A stretch of 64,000 nt of DNA, taken from the NCBI GenBank assembly GCA_027405735.1, contig JAPEHQ010000004.1, positions 372,001-436,000 on the forward strand. The letters are read 5' to 3'. Shown piece after piece: positions 35,475 to 48,410 of the stretch (positions within the stretch are counted from its first letter, which is position 1; every line of letters starts with the position of its first letter). Source of the stretch: Mucor racemosus. Taxonomy: Eukaryota; Mucoromycota; Mucoromycetes; Mucorales; Mucoraceae. A model generated the notes under the pieces. It searched no databases, had not been told where the DNA came from, and saw only the letters and a program-made list of their open reading frames with translations. The translations under genes were made by a program, and so were the position numbers.

Positions 35475-37009
35475 TCAAAAAATGCTGTTATTATTGTTGT
35501 TGTACCGTCGGCATAGAGAATCCAAATTTCCTCTTGTTTCTAATAATATATTTACTGCTCTCTCAAATTCTAATTTGAGACCCTTCACTGAATTTTCATC
35601 TGCTGAATTACCCAAATTTCGTCGAATATCAAATGGTTCTTCTATACATAACGCTCTTTTGCTTTCAATTCCTTTATGCCAGCCCTTTTCATAACGACTC
35701 AACAACTTTCCTGAACGAACAGATATCACTTGAGTTGCATAATCAAATTCATATGCAAATTTACGAAAAAAAGCATATAATAAACCGCCTAAGCTTTCAT
35801 GGTTAGATCGACCAAACCCAACAAGTTTAGAGAGATCATCGCAAAATGATGAATTCATTCCATTGATTTGTACATTATCATTAGAAAGTGTATGCGGTAT
35901 TTCATGTAAATTAGGAAGAATAGGAGGATATCGTGTTTGTAGAAAGTTAATGACCATACAAGTCCATGTATACGTGGATAATGTACCACCGCTTGCAGCA
36001 TCATTTAATTGTCGCTGTTTTGCCCAATGTTTGATGATTAACACAAGTGGTCGCACTCGAGGATCAATGGCTACATAAGTCTTTATCATACGAGTATTTT
36101 GTAATGCTAAAAGATTATTCACATTTAAATCGCAAGCTAGTTGTCTGCCTCTTTGTGTTAATTTTGGGCTTGTTGTTTAGGTTACTAAATCATCAACTTA
36201 CAAAACTGGGTCCCAAATCTTTACAATAGGTACTTTGGCTCTAGGAATGGAACGAACAATCTGCAAGCCATCTATAAAATATGTTGTCTTGTTAATATAA
36301 AATATGCAACTTTTAAGGTCTGCTACTCACTTTTTCGTAACACATTTGCCAATGTTTTTATACACCTTAATCCGTTCCAAGATGTTGAAATGCAAATATC
36401 AACGTCTGATTGATTTGTACCTAAATTATTTTGGGAAGATCTATTTTACAATAGGACTATTGAATATGACATTTATTTTTATAATAATGCATTCTTTACT
36501 TACCCAAATAAGTGTACATTGAATCGATGCATTGGCCATTCATGATTTAGCAGTTTTTCAATTTTAATCATCATCATTTGTCTCTTATTGAATGATTGTC
36601 GAGAAGGCAGTAGTTTCTATTTTTTTTTTGTGGGGAAAGGGGAGGGGTTTAGTTGGATTCAAAAAAAAAAAAAAAAATCCTATTTATTTGATCTTACTTG
36701 GTATAATTTCAAAATGTTGTATGATAAACTTTCATGAAATGGTATTGTGAGAGATGGATATAATAAGCAATTTAGGTCTTGGTCTTCATTTAGAGAGTCA
36801 TCTTCTTCCAGTAAAGCATCTTCCTTGATTGAAGAGGTACAGGAAACAACTGTTGAATCATCTGTTAAAACTGAGGAACAAGATTCAAATGCAGAAGAAG
36901 AAGGAGACGAGTAATCAAAGTCATCATACTCCTCTTCTTCTTCTACTTGTTGTTGATGTTGTTGCACATGTTGATTATAGTAGTAATTATTTACATTGAG
37001 TGAATTCAT
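35475..37009 (-). CDS. Cid1-family nucleotidyltransferase (poly(A)/poly(U) polymerase)
   Basis: Five exons join in frame: 37009-36698, 36616-36504, 36440-36331, 36271-36202 and 36150-35475, giving 426 residues. A low-complexity acidic, Gln- and Ser-rich N-terminus precedes the catalytic core. The polymerase signature is FGSSQNNL followed by QSDVDICIS, with D154 and D156 as metal ligands and D209 (LACDLNVNN) as the third. IIKHWAKQRQLND and GGTLSTYTW follow, then the PAP-associated region (LGGLLYAFFRKFAYEFDY). Cid1-type enzymes add U or A to RNA 3' ends. U or A specificity cannot be read from what I see. In the second intron the acceptor at 36441 was chosen because it restores the signature. 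Confidence 0.9.
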
Positions 37010-38689
37010 GGTATGGTTTTGTAGCAAGAGAGAAGGAAGAAAGAAGGATCTCTCTAATAGGAAACAAAAAAGGTGAAATTATATAAAAGGTTTTTTTCTT
37101 GTAGTATACATAGTTTATTTTTGTGTAATCTTCCTGTATTTCTTTTCATACTCCAATCATAACGGTTCCCTTTTCACCCTGTTGATCCTTTCATCAGTAA
37201 GAAGCTTTACTATCCTATCATAATTATAAAGATCTGCACTTTTATGTACTGATTTTACAATTATTTTGCGTTTTTATTATAAAGTTACAATTGCATAGAA
37301 AGAGAAAATAAATCCCAAATGAGATATAACAATGGGATCAGTCGTTTTCCCGCGAGTGAGTAAAAAAGTCATTTGTCGTAGAGTATTCCGAGATTATGAT
37401 TTTTATTCTCGGGAATCATGGTATTGACTTTCCCAGCCACCATGCACAGCAAAATGATACATATTCCAAAAGAATGAGTCGTTCAGATGGTATATATATC
37501 GAATAGTTTTATATACAATTAAGGGGATTTGAAGGGGGTCAAATAATTATATTTATAGTATATCTCATTGATAATGTTTCTTCTTCTCCACAAACACACA
37601 CATATTATTTGGTAATAAGGAAAAAAAATCAAATGTTACTCCAATATCCATAATAACAGCTTCCATTACTATATTTGAGCTTTACGTGAATTTAAAAAGG
37701 TCATCTCTAAAATCATTTCTTACGTAAAGAAAGAAAATTTATACAATCAATTCCAGCTACTGAAACCAGACATCCCCATACCAAAGTTTATCATATCAGG
37801 GATTCTCTTGTATATATTAAATTTCATTCACAACATTCAGTTTATTTTATAAAGAAAAAAAAAGAATAAGGGATTATTGTTATGTGTTCATTTATAACCC
37901 TTTTTTTTTTATATCTGTATATCCTAAGCCTAATTGAGTTTATTAACGTATAATGTAATTCATTAGTTTATGTAAGAAGTAAAATCATTGTTTTTATTGT
38001 CATCACCACTGCTTTTTATCGTGGTGGTACAAAAAGTCTTATAAAATCAGCCAGTCAGTGAAGAAAGTAAAAAAAAAGAGAGATGTGATGCATAATTTAA
38101 TGGTTGCACATATAAAAAATGTGTGTCATAAAAAAAAATATCCATACCATGTTTTGTATATAATTGAAAATGCCGCATTTTGTACGGGTAAAATAAAAGA
38201 ACTAACGAGGCCATGTATATATTTATATTTATATCGCATGGAATCCTCCGTTACAATTTCATCTACAACTGTATAAATGTACATTTAGAATTTTTTTTTC
38301 ATCTTTTTATCTCTTCTTCTGTTTGTACGCTACTATACTACTTGGAGATTCAATGCGCGACTTAGTATTAGTTTCGATAAAAAGTATAATAAGTATACAT
38401 GAATCAGATTCTTAGCGCAATTCGATTGCTTACATACCAAGTACGATTATCTCGGTACATTAATACAGGAAAGTATTAAAAATGCCTATTATATTTTACG
38501 AAACGTGCTTCATAACATAACAGTCGCAATCCCTATATATAGTGAATATTTAACAAGTAGCGCTTCATACGTTGAGATGCCTTTTCATTAATCACAAATG
38601 ACCACCTCGAAAAAATTGGATCAGAAACTCAAATTCCTGCAGTCGCCAATCTTCGTAATAGATGGGCAGCATCTTTTCCATAACTAACG
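37010..38689. other. Intergenic region, promoter side of the Cid1-family gene
   Basis: About 1.7 kb without a supported gene. A short frame near 38590-38683 has some coding look but no start, splice context or family, and is recorded as rejected. Confidence 0.45.
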
Positions 38690-40640
38690 TCATACTAAAC
38701 ACTTTTTAGGATATACCTTAGACGCTATTAAATAGGTATAAATTAGTCGCATTATGCTACCTATTCCTAAATTTATTTTATATCCCATGAAAGACTCAAA
38801 AACGCGAAAAGTTCACTGCTTTCTCCTTGAAAATTGGGTCTCGCTTTTCATCCCTGCCCAACTTTTTTTTTCACTAAATAACATCAAGAAAAAATTATAC
38901 GCCAATGTACCTGAGATGTTCAGCTTTAATACAAAAACTAGTATCATGAAATATCCTATTTTTTACAGTTGGTATTAATTTTTCAACCCTAATGTTTCAG
39001 ATTTTTGCACGTATTCCACTACTAAAAATTGAAAACTTTGAGGCTTCATAGCTCTACAAAAAATTAAGCTATACTAACACTTTTTGATAATAAAACTTAC
39101 TTGTTTTAAAGCGCTTTATAACATATTTAAGTACAAAAAAATTCTGAGCACTTTTATTTTTTTTTCATTTTTTTGGCATTTTTGTAATGGATTTCAGAAT
39201 GTTTGTTAAATTGAGTAGCAGTTTTTTTTTTACTCATGTCATTAAGCGTGTTGAGCTCTCTTGGGTCCAATTTAGTTTTTTTCAAAATATTGATTTTTCG
39301 TGGAGATATCCCTAAAAATGTGTACAAAAAGTTACCTTCATCTCTAGCCTCCATTTTCCCCTTGTATACCCTCATCCTAAGTTCTGAATCTGAAAAAAAA
39401 TAGCCAAAAATCACGTTTTCTCTACGAAAAATGCAGCTAAAAGGTTCAAAAATAGCTCGATCGATAGATAATGTTTTTGCGCACCATCTTAATTAGTTAT
39501 ATTTTAAATATTTTTATGAAAAGTGATGTGTATCTTCAAAAAACCTCCAAAATTTCAATTGCATTTTATGCAAAATTTAATGTAAAATGTTTGTCTGAAT
39601 TTTATTTAGATGAATGCAGAATCCAAAACTGTACAAAAACTATTTAATATACAAGGTCGACTTACTTTGCAGTTCATCAGCAATTAAACGATTTTGTTTT
39701 TTTCATCATTTTTCGTCCATTTTTTAGAATAAATTTTGGAGCCCAGTTATCATAAGCTGTAAGCTGTGATATCGACTATTATTTTGATTATCTCGATGAA
39801 AAATCAATATTTTTCGCTGAAACAAAAAATGCAGAGTAACAATCAATTAGATCTATCTTGTGAATACAGAAATTAAGTCCTGGATAATGAGTTTTAAGTT
39901 TTACAAAATAATAAACTAATATTTACAACTGCAGAAAACAAAGAAAAAAATTCCATCCTTGTGAATATTGATCCAATTAATCTTCAATTATACATAATAA
40001 TGGATTTACATATATCCTGCATAAAAGTTTATATTTCTACTTTCACAAATCACTGTGAATTGAGAAAACCATCAGCAAAATATGATATTTCTGTCCAATA
40101 AAACCATCTGTTGTATCCTGTATTTTCATGTTTGATAATAATATTTAAGAAAAGAATACAATTAAAGGAGAATAAGTAACGAATCAATTCTTCAATTGTA
40201 TAATAAAAACAAGGTATCGTTTATTTAGATATAAAAGCACGGTCTTTTATATCAATTTGAGATTGATATCCTGAGATGTAATTTAAGGCACTATATTAAA
40301 CCATTGGATCTGTTTGATAATAATCTATGAATGGATTTGGATCAATCATAACTTAATCGTGCTCGCAGAGCATATGAGTTTCCTTGTTTCAATGTTATAC
40401 TAAATATGCTTGGATGTTGATTTGATAGCTATTTGATTAACTAACCGTTGGGATGAAATAATATGGTGTTATAATTGAGGTCCAAGCGTTTTTGTTGTTT
40501 GCTGGATTAAACTTAGTACGCTAGGAGTTTCCTATATCCGATATCAAGACTTTGCGCTTCAATACATGTCGTAGTCAATAGATTGTAAGATGTATTGGTA
40601 CTGTAGAAGGTGATAAAGTACAATACTTGGTGGCATATAA
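38690..40640 (+). repeat. Large repeat, module H, copy 2
   Basis: It aligns with 22295-24656 plus the inverted 25008-25705, and with 49085-51650. It lacks the family G LTR, the family D LTR and the Tc1/mariner-like element, so it gives the empty sites that define those insertions. No intact ORF. Confidence 0.8.
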
Positions 40641-40866
40641 CAAGAACAACGGTTCCAGCATGATATTCCACCATCATACCGCATTATTGTAATACATAAC
40701 ACCTATAATCCTTATCACATTATCGTCTCCCTCAACTCAGTTAGTATATATGTAATAAACTGTAATGATTCACATTACATGGTGTTTCAACAATAATTGC
40801 ATGAATTAGTTTCAGTTGCATATTTCATAAAATATGCAAATGTTAAATCAGATATTGAACATTAGT
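40641..40866. repeat. Diverged LTR-like sequence
   Basis: Words such as CATGATATTCCACCAT and a TATATATG box followed by TAATAAAC resemble the family T2 LTR at 25706-26056 with many changes. Boundaries cannot be placed. Confidence 0.4.
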
Positions 40867-41163
40867 TGATCTATCAGAATTAGGAATTACCGAATTACCA
40901 ATTTAGAACATCTGTCAAACCATGATGTTCAACATGCAAGTCAAGCAAGATCATATTCCATGCGTCTATCATCATGCTACTATTGAATCATAGAAGCATG
41001 ATTCCAATATATCCACACAATATCCAAATGCTCATTCTAATTATATTATCACTCACATTTAATACACTCATTCAATTAGTATATAAACCCCCTCTAGAAG
41101 CTCATAATAAAACGGTACTTTTTCATTTGATTAATTTTATACGATTTACCTTTCGATAAATCA
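40867..41163 (+). mobile_element. Solo LTR, family T, copy 2
   Basis: A 297-bp sequence starts TGATCTATCAG and ends GATAAATCA, flanked by TTAGT on both sides (40862-40866 and 41164-41168). It differs from the copy at 4024-4320 at only a few positions that I could find, which argues for recent activity of the family. Confidence 0.85.
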
Positions 41164-41167
41164 TTAG

Positions 41168-41506
41168 TGATCATATCTGATCTATTCCTTTATTAATAAT
41201 TTCAGCCAAATGAACTTATTAAACACAACCATAACCGATCTATTATTGCTTAATACTACTTGCCGCATATCAATCACACTTAATACTGTACATAGTAAGT
41301 ATTGACCAAAGTAATAGTCAACTACAATTAGTAACACCAACAACATCCACCTCTCAGCACTTCTTTCTTAATAGCCTCAAGCATCTATTACAAGTTCATA
41401 ATAGTACTTGTTACGTAAACCCTCTTTATTTTCTTTTAGTAAACGATATCTCTTTACTTGATTAAATTTCTAGTCTTATTTAACATTAACATATTCTGAT
41501 AAATCA
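41168..41506 (+). repeat. Older LTR-like sequence, family T-related
   Basis: It ends in the same way as family T2 (AAACGATATCTCTTTACTTG, then GATAAATCA) and begins TGATCATATC. The family T LTR inserted at its edge. No target duplication of its own is visible. Confidence 0.5.
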
Positions 41507-42529
41507 TATATAAATAGACTCATTTTAGAATAGTCATATAATTAGAGAATGTGAATATAAAAAAAAGATGTTTCCATCTTATAATATATAAATTTTTTTA
41601 GTTTTAGTGTGCTCTTTCGACTGTTTTGACATTTCAGTAGGTACAACATCTAGTACTATAATTGTAGTATCCTATTGATTTGCTGGTTAAATCGTAGGAA
41701 TCAAGCACGCCCTTTTCCCAATGAGTTTTCTGGATCAGTAGACCATTTCAAATTAGAAATAACCAAAAACCAGCACATAATTTAGCAGTTACAGTTGTCA
41801 ACAGCCCCTTTTTAGATTTATGATTGTATTCGCTATTCTATTATATGATTATATTTTCAAAAAGCAGGACTTCCTGTCAAAAAGTATTTGGAATTGTATT
41901 TGCATTTTTCAACGAAGTTTGTCAGTAAACTTTTCTGGAATTTCAAATAGTTGAATAAAAACCTGAAAGTTATATAAGAAAAAACAATGCACTAATGCAA
42001 TTTATTATGCACTCTGTTGCGTTATTCAGACTTTTTCATTTTGGGGATTACTTTCGAAGATTCTGCCAGGTTTCATTTCCAACGCAATACAAAACAATTT
42101 TAATGTGCATGTATGAAGAACTCGTTATTTTTTTATATCAGTAGATATTTCAATATTATTATGAATATAGGATTGTACCAATTGTATACAAAAATACATA
42201 CCTGTATGGACTTGGAATCCTTCATCTGTATGCATAAAATCGAAAAAAGCAGGAAAAAAGAGCTAAAACGGTTAGATTTCTCATCATTCAACTGAAAAAG
42301 TAGGTATATTCATTGCAAAATATAGCAGGAAAAGAACGTTTGCTTGGGAACTATGCTGATTCGAGTCTGTATAATAGAAAAGGTTTGTGCTTTGGCCAAG
42401 AAACCCAAAGATCACCGAATATTTTAAATATACCATTATATGAACTTGCCATGGACAGTCTCCGCAAGAAATCCAATGTAACCGGGGGTTGATTAAACTT
42501 TTTTAATCCCTTTTTTCTTCTATTATACA
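41507..42529. other. Intergenic region upstream of prolyl-tRNA synthetase
   Basis: No gene seen. A stretch at 41660-41780 resembles 6220-6350. The final 50 bp before 42530 are T-rich (CTTTTTTAATCCCTTTTTTC type). Confidence 0.45.
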
Positions 42530-44444
42530 ATGTTACGAACTCAACGGCAACACACATTACAACTCAAACGTTATTTTTCTTTGGATGTAAAGTGACAAAC
42601 ACAACTAAATCCAATAAAAATGTTTTAACAAGGTTTTATTTTATTCAGGGACGCAACCGATTGTCCAACAAGTTTATTCCTGTTACAAAGGATAAATCAT
42701 CAAACTCAGCAGATACTTCAAGCCATCAAATTTTATTAAAAGCAGGATTTGTTAGACAGGTAAAAACGAAATTTCATTAGAGAGATAGTTATATTGATAG
42801 CTTGTGTTTGCAGAGTGGTGCTGGCATTTACTCTTTAATGCCTTTAGGTTTGCGAACAGTAGAAAAGATTGAACATATTATTGATGCTGAAATGCAGGCC
42901 ATTGGAAGCGAGAAACTGTCGCTTCCTATGTTGCTTAATCCTGATGGTTGGAAGAAAACAGGACGTTGGGACGGATCTAAAGGCGAGGTAATTTATGTCA
43001 TGTATCTCAAACTGTACCAAAACTAATACAATGCTATATCAAGTTCTTTCGTTTACAAGATAGAAAGGAATCTGATCTGTTGTTAGCACCTACACACGAA
43101 GAAGAAATCACACAGTTAGTAGGAGCACAACTTCAATCACCCAAGCAGTTACCGATACGTTTATATCAAATTGGTCGGAAATATCGAGACGAACTTCGAC
43201 CTCGAGCAGGATTATTAAGAGGAAGAGAATTTATTATGAAAGATTTATATTCATTTGATGCCACACAACAAGAAGCCTACGTTGCTTATGATCAAGTAGC
43301 ACAAGCCTACCGCAGAATATTCGAGAGGATGGGAGTTCCATTTGTAGTTGCTGAAGCTGATAGTGGTAATATTGGTGGATCCAAATCACATGAATACCAT
43401 TTGATTTCACCTGTAGGAGAAGATACCTTACTGACCTGTGATAGCTGTGGATATACAGCTAATGAAGAATTGGCAGTAGGCAAGCTAGATCAGCATTACA
43501 AGGACAATAATACCGCTTTAACAGATTTAATGTCATTGCGCAATAATATTGATACTACAGTTGTGTCGTACAAGGCCGCCAATGCAACCGAAGATGGCAT
43601 TGTGGAAGGCCTTGCTGCTATTTTCACACCACCTCACCGAGATGCCAATATTCTCAAAGTACAAACACAATTAAGTAAATATTTAAAGCATCAAAATCAA
43701 ATGAGTGAAAGAGCAACAATGGATATGGATATTGTACCACAAGGCAAGGTTAATGCTATGGACCCCACTACCATTTCACACTTGCATGCTTTTATCGATG
43801 ACGCATTAGAGCTGAACTTACAACCAAGTGAACAACTGACTATTCATCCACAAGACCATTTTAGGATTGCCAAGGAAGGAGATCATTGTGTATCATGTAA
43901 ACATGAAGAAAACAACAAATTGAGTAGCGTCAAAGCTATTGAATGTGGACATACATTTTATCTTGGTACAAAGTATTCCAGTGTTTTGGATTGTGGATTC
44001 CGAGAAAATGGTAAAAAGGGAGAAAAGGTGCCAGCTGAAATGGGATGCTACGGTATTGGTATTACGCGTCTCTTGGCAGCTGTTGCTGAAGCACGCTATG
44101 ATGCAAAAGGCATTGCTTGGCCTAAATCATTAGCACCTTATAGTATTTGTATTGTACCTACAGATGATAGAAAACAAGAATTCAAGGATATTGCTAATCA
44201 AATATATGACCATCTTGGTGAATCATTCAAGGGAGATGTTGTCATTGATGATCGTCGATCTGGATTTGGAGCTAAAATGAAAGATGCTGAATTAATAGGT
44301 TATCCTTACACTATTATTGTAGGTCCAAAATCAGTACAACAAGAACAACCCCAATTAGAGATTCATCAACGTATTCAACATGAAGATAGTAAAAAGATTA
44401 CAATAGAATTAAAAGATTTACATGAAATGTTTATTAGAGATTAA
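42530..44444 (+). CDS. Prolyl-tRNA synthetase, mitochondrial (bacterial type)
   Basis: Four exons join in frame: 42530-42586, 42649-42759, 42814-42987 and 43044-44444, giving 580 residues. The first exon encodes a basic, Ser/Thr/Gln-rich leader (MLRTQRQHTLQLKRYFSLD) typical of mitochondrial import. Class II synthetase motifs follow: LAPTHEEE, then YQIGRKYRDELRPRAGLLR and REFIMKDLYSFD (motif 2 and its loop), and GCYGIGITRLLAAVAE (motif 3). The C-terminus (ICIVPTDDRK, then DDRRSGFGAKMKDAELIG) is the anticodon-binding domain of bacterial-type ProRS. A TCDSCGYTANEE segment follows the catalytic part as in bacterial enzymes. It charges mitochondrial tRNA-Pro. Converges with the SYLF gene, stops 33 bp apart. 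Confidence 0.95.
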
Positions 44445-44477
44445 TAAAATATTATATACACACAAAAAGAAATGAAT

Positions 44478-45467
44478 TTAATAAGGATCACGGTTTTCAG
44501 CCTTTTGAATTGTAGCATACAAGACATTAGCTTCAACAGGTGGATCAACTTCACCTCTTAATAAAGCTTCAGCACGGATAGGTTTACCATAAAACTTTTC
44601 ATTTGCCTTTTGTAATTCCAATAAACCTGTGCCTTCAATTGACATACCAGCAAATAAACCCTTTGATTTAGTGTATGAAAATACAGGTGCCATCTTTTTA
44701 TCCCTGATATCACCTGCAATGGAAGCTTCTCCACCAGCACCAATTGGACCAGCACTGACACTTAAATTGCCACCCAATGTTAAATTACCACCTTGAGAGA
44801 ATGCACGTACAGCTTCATCACTGTTTAAAATCAAGACAAAATCGGTAATATCAGCACCAATTTGTGCCCCAAATCCAACACCACCAGTTGCAATGGCAGT
44901 AGGAGCACTCCATTTGCCATCAGGCAATTTAGCAACAACAATACCACTTCCAGCACGTCCACTCCATAAAAATCCTGCCTTGACTACGGTAAAAATGGCA
45001 AGGCCTTTTGCTTCCTTGATAACTGAAACAGGAATAATTGTATCAAATCCATTTTCAATTTCTTCTTTACCTGAAACAACATGGGGGGGGTATTGTGTTT
45101 AGTTTTTTTTTTATATATTTATATAAACAAAAACTTACAAATGAATTGTTCCAAGATTCGAGAAGCTTTTTGACATTCTTCGCCAAGACTACCTGGAATT
45201 GGGCTATTAAAATTGGGTCCGCTTTGAGCTACATGATTGTAAAAATGAGTTAATCTTGGAACGTCTTGGCTTTTTTCGATATATTTAGACTTTACTTGCA
45301 GTAGTTGCCATATCGCCGATTTGACGAGAAGCTTGTTGGCCAAAAGTAGAGGCGTCTAATAAATATGATTGTTAGATGAGGGGGGTTCTTGAAATACTCA
45401 ATCCGAGTAAAAACTTACTTGTAGCTGCGCGAGAAGCTTGTTCTTTAAAACGATCAAACATGGACAT
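44478..45467 (-). CDS. SYLF-domain (Ysc84/SH3YL1-like) protein
   Basis: Four exons join in frame: 45467-45419, 45355-45296, 45228-45139 and 45070-44478, giving 263 residues. The SYLF (DUF500) domain occupies most of it: IPVSVIKEAKGLAIFTVVKAGF, WSGRAGSGIVVAK, GWSAPTAIATGGVGFGAQIG-like and DFVLILNSDEAVRAF blocks are seen in order, then SYTKSKGLFAGMSIEGTGL. Family members bind phosphoinositides and actin at endocytic sites. Yeast Ysc84/Lsb3 carry a C-terminal SH3 domain, which is absent here: the protein ends about 30 residues after the domain. A second in-frame ATG lies two codons downstream. Confidence 0.93.
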
Positions 45468-45687
45468 TTTTATTTTTGTTATTATTATTTAGAAAAGTAA
45501 AAAGGAAAAAGAAAGATAAAAAAGAAAAGAAAAAAGTTTATCTTTTTATACATGATACACACACTTAAAATAACTACATCATACATGTACAATGTATGCT
45601 ACACAACCCAAAATCACATGTGAATTGGCAAGGAAAAAAAAAAAGAAAATCTTGGTGTAAAAATACATTAAGAGTTTTATTTTCCTT

Positions 45688-47362
45688 TCAATGAAACCAA
45701 GGCAAACCTTCAATTTCGTTTAATGAAATTCTCTTGGTAGGATTTCTTTCTAAAATTGCTTGGACAACTTGCTTTGCTTCTGGTGAAATAACGCAATCTT
45801 GAGGCCATTTCACTTCAGCTCTAACGATACGATAAAATAATTGAGATACTCTTTCGCCTTTACGTCGATCATATCGAAATGGTAAATATCCAACTAATAA
45901 ACTATATAAAATAATGCCCAATGCCCATGTATCTGTTTTTCGCCCATCATAATCTTGCTGTTGTACAATTTCAGGTGCAGCATATTCTTCACTACCACAT
46001 CTTGTAACTAATAATGGCGACTCGGGATCTACCACACGAGCTAACCCAAAATCTGTGATTTTTAATATTTCATCATTAGATTGTTTATGGATCAAAATGT
46101 CTGTAAAGAAGTATAAGTACTTGAAACATATAATGGTTGCATTTCATAAACTTACTCTCTAGTTTAAGATCTCGATGAACTATATTGTGTTCGTGTAAAT
46201 ATTTGACAGCATGTAACAATTGTAAAAATACCGTTTTAACTTGTACTTCATTGACACTTGAGTTTGCTTGACTCATATTTTGTACAAAATCAAACAATTC
46301 GCCGCCCTCCACGTATTCTAGTACAATACACATCATTTGTTCAGTTTCCATCGTTGCTTCCAAATGAACAATGTTGGGATGATCAATGAAATTCAATATA
46401 CCAACTTCTCTTTCTATGCTTGATCTCACTCGAGGATCATCTAATAATTTTCCTTTCTGAATTGTTTTGATAGCAACATGTTTTCCTTTTGGATTTGATG
46501 CCAGGTACACTCGAGAAAATGCACCTACACCTAGTAATTTGATAATGTGATAACCTCCAATGTTTTTACCAACAATATCGATGATTTCTGACTGATGTAC
46601 TGGTGTTAAAGGTATCGTATTAGGTTGATCTCCTAAATTCGGTTGTTCTGATAAAGTAGGGATAGCTGTTGTTGGTGTACCTGTAAAACAAGACAATACA
46701 GGAATATCTTGTTCAGATATTGAAGTAACAGAAACAGCGGCAGTAGGGGGAGGGGGAAATACGAAATGTTTCTTGCTATTATTATGGGGTAGAGGAGTAG
46801 GTAAGCTATTAAATGCATCAATATGTAAATCGGGTGTCGTGGGAGATAGTAATGGTTCTGTAGCATGGAGATGTTGTGGAATTGGGGATGGTGCAGGTGC
46901 CTGTGATGCTTGACGTGCAACCAAATGACGGAGACGATTAGCGTAACTATCATGGTGATATAAATCATCCTCTTTAGGTGTGGGTATGGATGAAGTAGGT
47001 GATGAGGGTGGAACACTTTGTCTTATAGAGATCTTACGAGAAAGTGATGGTGGCGGACGAGGCATAGATACAGTATCTGAAGACATGTGAAAAAATGCAT
47101 TTGTTTTGTTTGAATCTGTATTAATCTCAAGTGCAGGTGTGGGCCGACGATGACCAACTGCTGCTGCAGTCTAAACAGAAATTAGGATCTTTTTTTTTTC
47201 CATATCAACATAAAAGCCTGGTACTTACTTGTTCTTGTTGTTGTTGTTGTTGTTGTTGTTGATGATGATGTTTATCTTGAGGTGTTGATATCTGAAGAGA
47301 TGTAGCCTAACATTTCCTTCAATGGTCTATATGACTTGAATCCATCAAACTAAACTTACCAT
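45688..47362 (-). CDS. Serine/threonine protein kinase, CAMK-like
   Basis: Four exons join in frame: 47362-47360 (ATG alone), 47306-47229, 47170-46156 and 46100-45688, giving 502 residues. The first ~230 residues are low complexity (a Gln run, many Pro and Ser). The kinase domain follows with LGVGAFSRVYLA (240 onward), VAIK (K262), HRDLKLENIL, TDFGLAR, CGSEEYAAPE and DTWALGIILYSLLVG, and ends FH at the C-terminus with nothing after it. Features fit an active CAMK-group kinase; I cannot name the subfamily. If the ATG-only first exon is wrong, translation could begin at the in-frame Met at 47086, with 447 residues and the same domain. Confidence 0.85.
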
Positions 47363-48400
47363 GTTTTATAATGATGTAGAAGAGGATGATGTAAATGAAA
47401 AGAAAAAAACAAGGAAATGTAGAAAGAAAAAGGAACTGAAAGGATTTTCAAAAAAAGTTCCAACAATAGAAGAGACGATGTTTATTCGAGTCACGGATAC
47501 GACGAAACGCACAAAAAATAGCATTGCACCAATTGCAAAGGAACCCTCTATTTTTACCTTTTTCTAGATTTGGCATTGCTATCAAACCCCTCTCATCCTC
47601 GCTCCCTAAATGCCTCAAATTGATTGGTCAATGGTATTCTACATTAAATTGATACCTTGCAGTTCTAGAAACACATTTATACCATTTTTTCTTTTACTCG
47701 AGGAAATCTGGGGTTGTGCGATACATCTCGATGCTTTTTTTTCCTTTCGCATAGCCAATGAAGTGTATTCCGAAACCGATGCCAAAAATGGAAACCCACC
47801 CGCAAAATAATCAACATTACGCCATGTTGTAAGCGTAATATTACAAATCATGTATTGATTATGTCGTCTCTTTCAATGGCCAATGCTGTCTTTGATGAAT
47901 TGATCAATTATTGACCATTTATCATCGGCAATAACTGTTTGTGCAATGAGATTCTATCTTTAACTTTTATTGGCCATTTATGGTTAATTGACTGTATTGA
48001 AATACAAAATAAAATTACAGAAACCAATTAAGCATGTTGAAAAATGTGTTTGAAGCAATAGAAGTATTTTTAGCTTATTTAAAACTTGCAAAAAAAAATA
48101 TTAAAAATAGTACATTTTGTTACGCACAATGTATTTTGCAACCGCGATATTTCATTGAATTTTAATGCGGGCGAGAAATGGCGATCAATTTTATGCATCA
48201 TTACGTAAATATATTGTGCAACATTCAACTTTCCAGCGCGTGATCAACAAAATGCTCCCATATTACAATTTAGGTGTCAAAACAAACTAAGGGGAGAGCG
48301 ACGATAACTTTTGGTACAATTTCACTTTTTTAACTGTAGAAATCTTGGTACAAAAACCAAGTTTTTTATTTACATGAATATCTTCACTTTTATTGACATT
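47363..48400. other. Upstream region of the kinase gene
   Basis: No gene recognised. The first ~200 bp should contain the kinase promoter and leader. The short ORFs at 47361-47567 and 47610-47810 are A-rich or lack context. Confidence 0.45.
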
Positions 48401-48410
48401 CATCAAGATT

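Noticed and set aside
38590..38683. Short open frame (HLEKIGSETQIPAVANLRN) before the repeat at 38.7 kb
   Set aside because: About 30 residues with no start, no splice sites and no recognised family; open frames of this size are expected by chance.
38754..38978. 74-residue ORF also found at 49159-49383
   Set aside because: It lies within module H. The third copy at 22.4 kb breaks the frame and changes are spread evenly over codon positions as far as I can see.
47361..47567. 68-residue Lys-rich ORF opposite the kinase start
   Set aside because: It overlaps the kinase leader, is made mostly of AAA/AAG codons and has no start context.
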